Assembly: GCA_027037055.1 (NCBI GenBank)
Contig: JALWBR010000044.1
Location: forward strand, 1 to 53,953
Reading direction: 5' to 3'
DNA length: 53,953 bases
From: Aquificales bacterium
GTDB taxonomy: Bacteria; Aquificota; Aquificia; Aquificales; Aquificaceae
Part shown: positions 51,243 through 53,953 of the stretch, piece after piece
Position numbering within the stretch: the stretch's first letter is position 1
How the letters are laid out: every line of letters begins with the position of its first letter
Translations under genes and position numbers: made by a program
Notes under the pieces: model-generated
What the model was told of the DNA's origin: nothing
Database searches by the model: none
The model's input: only the letters and a program-made list of their open reading frames with translations

Positions 51243-51683
51243 TTAATTCAATGTAACAGAAGCGCTTTTTGTACTGCAATTCTTATTTTTTTCTTTGCAT
51301 GCTTCAATGACTATGTATCCGTTCTTTTTAGGTAGAGGCACACATTGACCGATGGTTTCACATATAATACTATAACAATTATAAATATCGTTGTATCCCC
51401 AATATGTGCATTCCACTGATACTTCCTTTTTGTTAGTCTCTGCTGTTAGAATATAGTAGTTATTTTTGTCACTCGGCAGTGTTGAGGTTGGTGATAGGTA
51501 TAAGTTTACATAATATGTTTTGTCATAGTTTACTTTCCACGATATTGTGAACTTCTCATAAGGTTGAAGAGAGGAGGGATTTACGCTTAAGGAGACAATA
51601 AAACCACCTGTCCCGCAGGCTACAATAAATAACACAAATACAAAGATACCGATATTAATCCTGTTAAATAAATTTTTAAGCAT
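51243..51683 (-). CDS. Small lipoprotein, unknown function
   Basis: A 146-aa product with signal peptide and lipobox (FVLFIVACGTGG). The mature part VSLSVNPSSLQPYEKFTISW has an Ig-like strand pattern. Five or six Cys in the C-terminal half (for example CTYWGYNDIYNCYSIIC) suggest disulfides, so it is probably exported to an oxidising location. GGAGG precedes the ATG on the minus strand. It and the larger lipoprotein lie in tandem, about 150 bases apart. Function unknown. Confidence 0.7.
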   Translation of the reverse strand: MLKNLFNRINIGIFVFVLFIVACGTGGFIVSLSVNPSSLQPYEKFTISWKVNYDKTYYVNLYLSPTSTLPSDKNNYYILTAETNKKEVSVECTYWGYNDIYNCYSIICETIGQCVPLPKKNGYIVIEACKEKNKNCSTKSASVTLN

Positions 51684-51815
51684 GGTTTAGCCTCCTTCCG
51701 ACCCGATGTGTTAACTTTCTTATTTTTATATTACCAGATTGCGGTAAATGTGAGTAGCGGTGTTATTAATTTTTGGTTCTCCTTATACTCTTTTGTTCTT
51801 CTACACTATTTATCT

Positions 51816-52853
51816 ATGCTTGAGTTCCGACCGGTGTGGTTTGATTCTATGGGGGCGAAGTCTTCTTGTGTAGCCGTCAGGACGGATATAAATATTGTTA
51901 TAGATCCCGGAATTGCAATAATGCACAAAACTTTTCCCGCAAGTGATATAAGGAAGAGGGAATGGTATAAAAGGGGAAAGAGGGAAATAGAAAAATTTCT
52001 TAAAGAAGCTGATGTGGTGATAATTTCCCATTATCATCATGATCATTATCTACCTTTTTCAATAAAACTGTATGAGGGAAAGACAATATTTGTAAAGAAT
52101 CCCAATTTTTATATAAACGATTCTCAGCGTAAAAGGGCTGAAAAATTTTTCTCGGATATTCTAAATTCTTACGGGCTTAGTATGGAAGAATTTGTAAGCG
52201 ACCAGGAAAGATTCATTCCCGTTGATTTCAATAAACTCATACCGGAAGCTCTATTCAAAAAGTTCAACGGATATGAAAGCAGAAGGGAAGAACTTATTAA
52301 AAAAGGTAAAAGCTGGTATGAAAATAGGATTGAGAAATGGCAACAGTTCTATAGAATACCAGAGTTAAAGTTCGGAAATTTAGAAGTAATTTTTGGGGAA
52401 GGGAGACGCTTTGTGATAGGTGAAACTCAGATAAGGTTTACGGATGTTTTATTTCATGGAATAGAATTTTCACGGCTCGGTTGGATATTTTCCACTGTTA
52501 TTGAATTTAGAGGGAAGAAGTTTATCCACTCTTCTGATATGAACGGACCAATTATTGAGGATTACGCTTCATGGATTATTAAGGAGAATCCGGACATCTT
52601 GGTACTTGATGGACCTATGACTTACATGCTCGGATATACACTTAATTTCATTAATTTGAACAGAGCCATAAACAATATGCTGAGAATTATTGAAAACATT
52701 AAGGCTGAAGTAATAATATATGATCACCATCTTACAAGGGATCCTAAGTATCCAGAAAGAACAAAAGAAATATGGGAGAGGGCAAAAAAATTAGGTAAGA
52801 ATGTTATTACAGCCTCAGAATATTTAGGGGAAACACCGGCGGTACTCCGTTAG
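51816..52853 (+). CDS. MBL-fold metallohydrolase (UPF0282-like)
   Basis: A 345-aa product from ATG 51816; a start at 51708 would add a hydrophobic stretch read from the promoter region. SMGAKSSCVAVRTDINIVIDPGIA opens the fold. IISHYHHDHYLPF is the HxHxDH metal site, followed by KFIHSSDMNGP and VIIYDHHLTRD. This arrangement resembles the archaeal UPF0282 group of metallo-beta-lactamase proteins. A hydrolase acting on nucleic acid or nucleotide is possible, but the substrate is unknown. Confidence 0.82.
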   Translation: MLEFRPVWFDSMGAKSSCVAVRTDINIVIDPGIAIMHKTFPASDIRKREWYKRGKREIEKFLKEADVVIISHYHHDHYLPFSIKLYEGKTIFVKNPNFYINDSQRKRAEKFFSDILNSYGLSMEEFVSDQERFIPVDFNKLIPEALFKKFNGYESRREELIKKGKSWYENRIEKWQQFYRIPELKFGNLEVIFGEGRRFVIGETQIRFTDVLFHGIEFSRLGWIFSTVIEFRGKKFIHSSDMNGPIIEDYASWIIKENPDILVLDGPMTYMLGYTLNFINLNRAINNMLRIIENIKAEVIIYDHHLTRDPKYPERTKEIWERAKKLGKNVITASEYLGETPAVLR

Positions 52854-52866
52854 ATAAGCTTTAACT

Positions 52867-52900
52867 GTCCCTTTTACCTATTCCCCTAAGGCATTTCAAT
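52867..52900. repeat. Decayed CRISPR repeat
   Basis: TCCCTTTTACC and CCTAAGGCATTTCAAT, separated by a few extra bases, match the left and right halves of the array repeat (right half CCTTAGGGCATTTCAAC). GGCATTTCAA matches in ten of ten positions. It lies about 570 bases left of the first good repeat, outside any gene. It is probably a remnant of an older, longer array. Confidence 0.5.
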
Positions 52901-53075
52901 TAATTGTTTTTTTCTTCCTGTACTTCAACGCTTAACCATTTTAGGTAAAAAGGTTGATGAATTTTTGTGGAGATAGTAAATTAGGAGTTACGTTATAGAT
53001 TGGGGGAAAACCACTTCATACTTTACAACTAAGGTTATTTACAAACGTAAATATCTCAAGCCTGAGTGGATAGAA

Positions 53076-53252
53076 ATGGCGAGGCAAGGAAGGGAAGTTG
53101 TTAGAGAGGAAATGCAGAAGGACGGAAGGATACGCAGATGGATTTACATAAAAGAGGTGGATAGATATCTTAGGGTTGTATTTATGCAAGACGGTGAGAC
53201 TGTACATAATGCATTTTTTGACAGAAATTTTAAAAAGGAGGTTGGAAAATGA
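53076..53252 (+). CDS. Small partner protein upstream of DUF2283, start uncertain
   Basis: A 58-aa frame from ATG 53076. The open frame extends upstream to 52980 with plausible protein sequence (FTTKVIYKRKYLKPEWIEMA) but no ATG, GTG or TTG. The C-terminal YLRVVFMQDGETVHNAFFDR looks like a conserved family block, and such proteins commonly precede DUF2283 genes. The stop overlaps the next ATG (ATGA). Either the 58-aa form is used, a rare start codon serves, or the gene has lost its beginning. Confidence 0.5.
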   Translation: MARQGREVVREEMQKDGRIRRWIYIKEVDRYLRVVFMQDGETVHNAFFDRNFKKEVGK

Positions 53253-53452
53253 AGATTCAGTATTTTCCTGAGACAGACACACTTTATATAGAGTTTATTG
53301 AGGTATCAAGTGTTGAGTCAGAAGAGGTTATGGAAGGTGTTGTTTTTGATTATGATAAAGAGGGAAATGTAGTGGGTATAGAGATAGAGCATTTCACAGA
53401 AAGGTTCAAAGGCAAACCTGCAGAAATACCCCTTAAGCTCATACCAGCTTAA
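53249..53452 (+). CDS. DUF2283 family protein
   Basis: A 67-aa protein with the complete DUF2283 pattern: YFPETDTLYIEF, then VVFDYDKEGNVVGIEIEH. AAGGAGG precedes the ATG. DUF2283 proteins are small and often paired with a toxin-like partner, here the 58-aa frame overlapped by ATGA. A toxin-antitoxin role is inferred from this pairing only. It ends 20 bases before the CRISPR array. Confidence 0.8.
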   Translation: MKIQYFPETDTLYIEFIEVSSVESEEVMEGVVFDYDKEGNVVGIEIEHFTERFKGKPAEIPLKLIPA

Positions 53453-53472
53453 CCTATAGACTTGCTTAAATA

Positions 53473-53953
53473 GCTACAATCCCTTCACTTTCTTAGGGCA
53501 TTTCAACTGTGGAGATTGATGGATGGGAAATAGGGGTAGAGCTTGAAGGGTCGCAATCCCTTCACTTCCTTAGGGCATTTCAACTGGGAAGCACACGACC
53601 TGATCATTGATGAGGATAGCTTGTCGCAATCCCTTCACTTCCTTAGGGCATTTCAACTTAATTCTGTTTAATCCTCATTACCCGTTTAACCCTATTAAGT
53701 CGCAATCCCTTCACTTCCTTAGGGCATTTCAACCACTAAAAGTAAGGAGGTGTAGCGATGAACGTGGAGGGTCGCAATCCCTTCACTTCCTTAGGGCATT
53801 TCAACCCAGAACAACTCCGCCACCACCCAAAACCCTCCCCTCCAAGTCGCAATCCCTTCACTTCCTTAGGGCATTTCAACCGGAGAGAAGCTTAGCGGTA
53901 TGGAAGAAACTTGGGAGCGTCGCAATCCCTTCACTTCCTTAGGGCATTTCAAC
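53473..53953 (-). CRISPR. CRISPR array, seven repeats, continues past the right edge
   Basis: The 35-base repeats (plus strand GTCGCAATCCC..., ending CTTAGGGCATTTCAAC) start at 53473, 53550, 53623, 53699, 53771, 53846 and 53919. The last six are identical. The first has three changed bases near its left end and one in the middle. Spacers are 42, 38, 41, 37, 40 and 38 bases. Read on the minus strand the repeat starts GTTGAAAT and ends ATTGCGAC, resembling the AUUGAAAC-type crRNA handle. Together with the degenerate left repeat this implies leftward transcription from a leader beyond the window. It probably feeds the nearby type III-A complex. Confidence 0.96.

Noticed and set aside
53607-53942. 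Open frame of 111 codons inside the CRISPR array with a recurring SQSLHFLRAFQP peptide
   Set aside because: It is only the repeat read in one frame; spacers happen to lack stops. No ribosome site or domain.

Overview
The window looks like a chromosomal segment of a thermophilic Aquificota (Aquificales-like) bacterium. This is inference. It rests on a carB gene holding only the N-terminal half of carbamoyl-phosphate synthase (the split typical of Aquifex relatives), long overlapping gene trains, frequent AGG/ATA codons, and a type III CRISPR locus carrying a Lon-SAVED protease of the kind described from Sulfurihydrogenibium.

Positions 1-17847 are mostly housekeeping. A leftward two-gene unit encodes a cellulose-synthase-like GT2 enzyme with two PilZ domains and a small barrel-like secreted protein. 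Its upstream region holds a pair of perfect palindromes 20 bp apart. Next come an FlhB-C-like/FliK-like pair, a ROK kinase, corA, thiO, coaX, tatC and tatB. Three rightward envelope genes follow (DUF3015-like, DUF4105, lipoprotein hydrolase). Then come leftward radC, a CNNM/CorC protein, prmC and secG, and finally rightward carB (N-terminal half), a small secreted protein and tRNA-Val(UAC).

Positions 17959-19635 hold a tightly coupled three-gene unit just downstream of the tRNA: a TIGR04255-type protein, an unrecognised protein and a HEPN-like protein. It is a candidate accessory or defence module.

Positions 19689-37681 are a leftward exopolysaccharide/O-antigen cluster. It contains an SLBB export protein, a Wzz-like co-polymerase, a flippase, a polymerase/ligase-like membrane protein, four GT4 glycosyltransferases and a WecG/TagA-type transferase. 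It also has two FkbM methyltransferases, gmd and fcl, and an unusual 807-residue fusion (nucleotidyltransferase-like, P-loop kinase and APH-like kinase).

Positions 37940-49529 are a rightward type III-A CRISPR operon of ten genes: an unrecognised 171-aa protein, a sigma-factor-like protein (CalpS-like), a two-part partner protein (CalpT-like), a Lon-SAVED protease (CalpL-like), Cas10 with intact HD and GGDD motifs, Csm2-Csm5, and a CARF-HEPN ribonuclease (Csx1/TM1812 type). The expected logic, from established work on CalpL, is this. Target RNA makes Cas10 synthesise cyclic oligoadenylate. That activates the protease to cut the partner and free the sigma factor, while the HEPN enzyme degrades RNA. 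The extra first gene overlaps the sigma gene by 31 nt and is the most likely undescribed component here. No cas6, cas1 or cas2 is in the window.

Positions 49533-53953 hold a shared hairpin terminator, two leftward lipoprotein genes, an MBL-fold protein, a decayed CRISPR repeat, a DUF2283 gene with a small partner, and seven repeats of a CRISPR array that runs off the right edge. Repeat polarity and the degenerate left-end repeat indicate that the array is transcribed leftward. Several spacers then read as sense mRNA on the plus strand, as expected for RNA-targeting guides.
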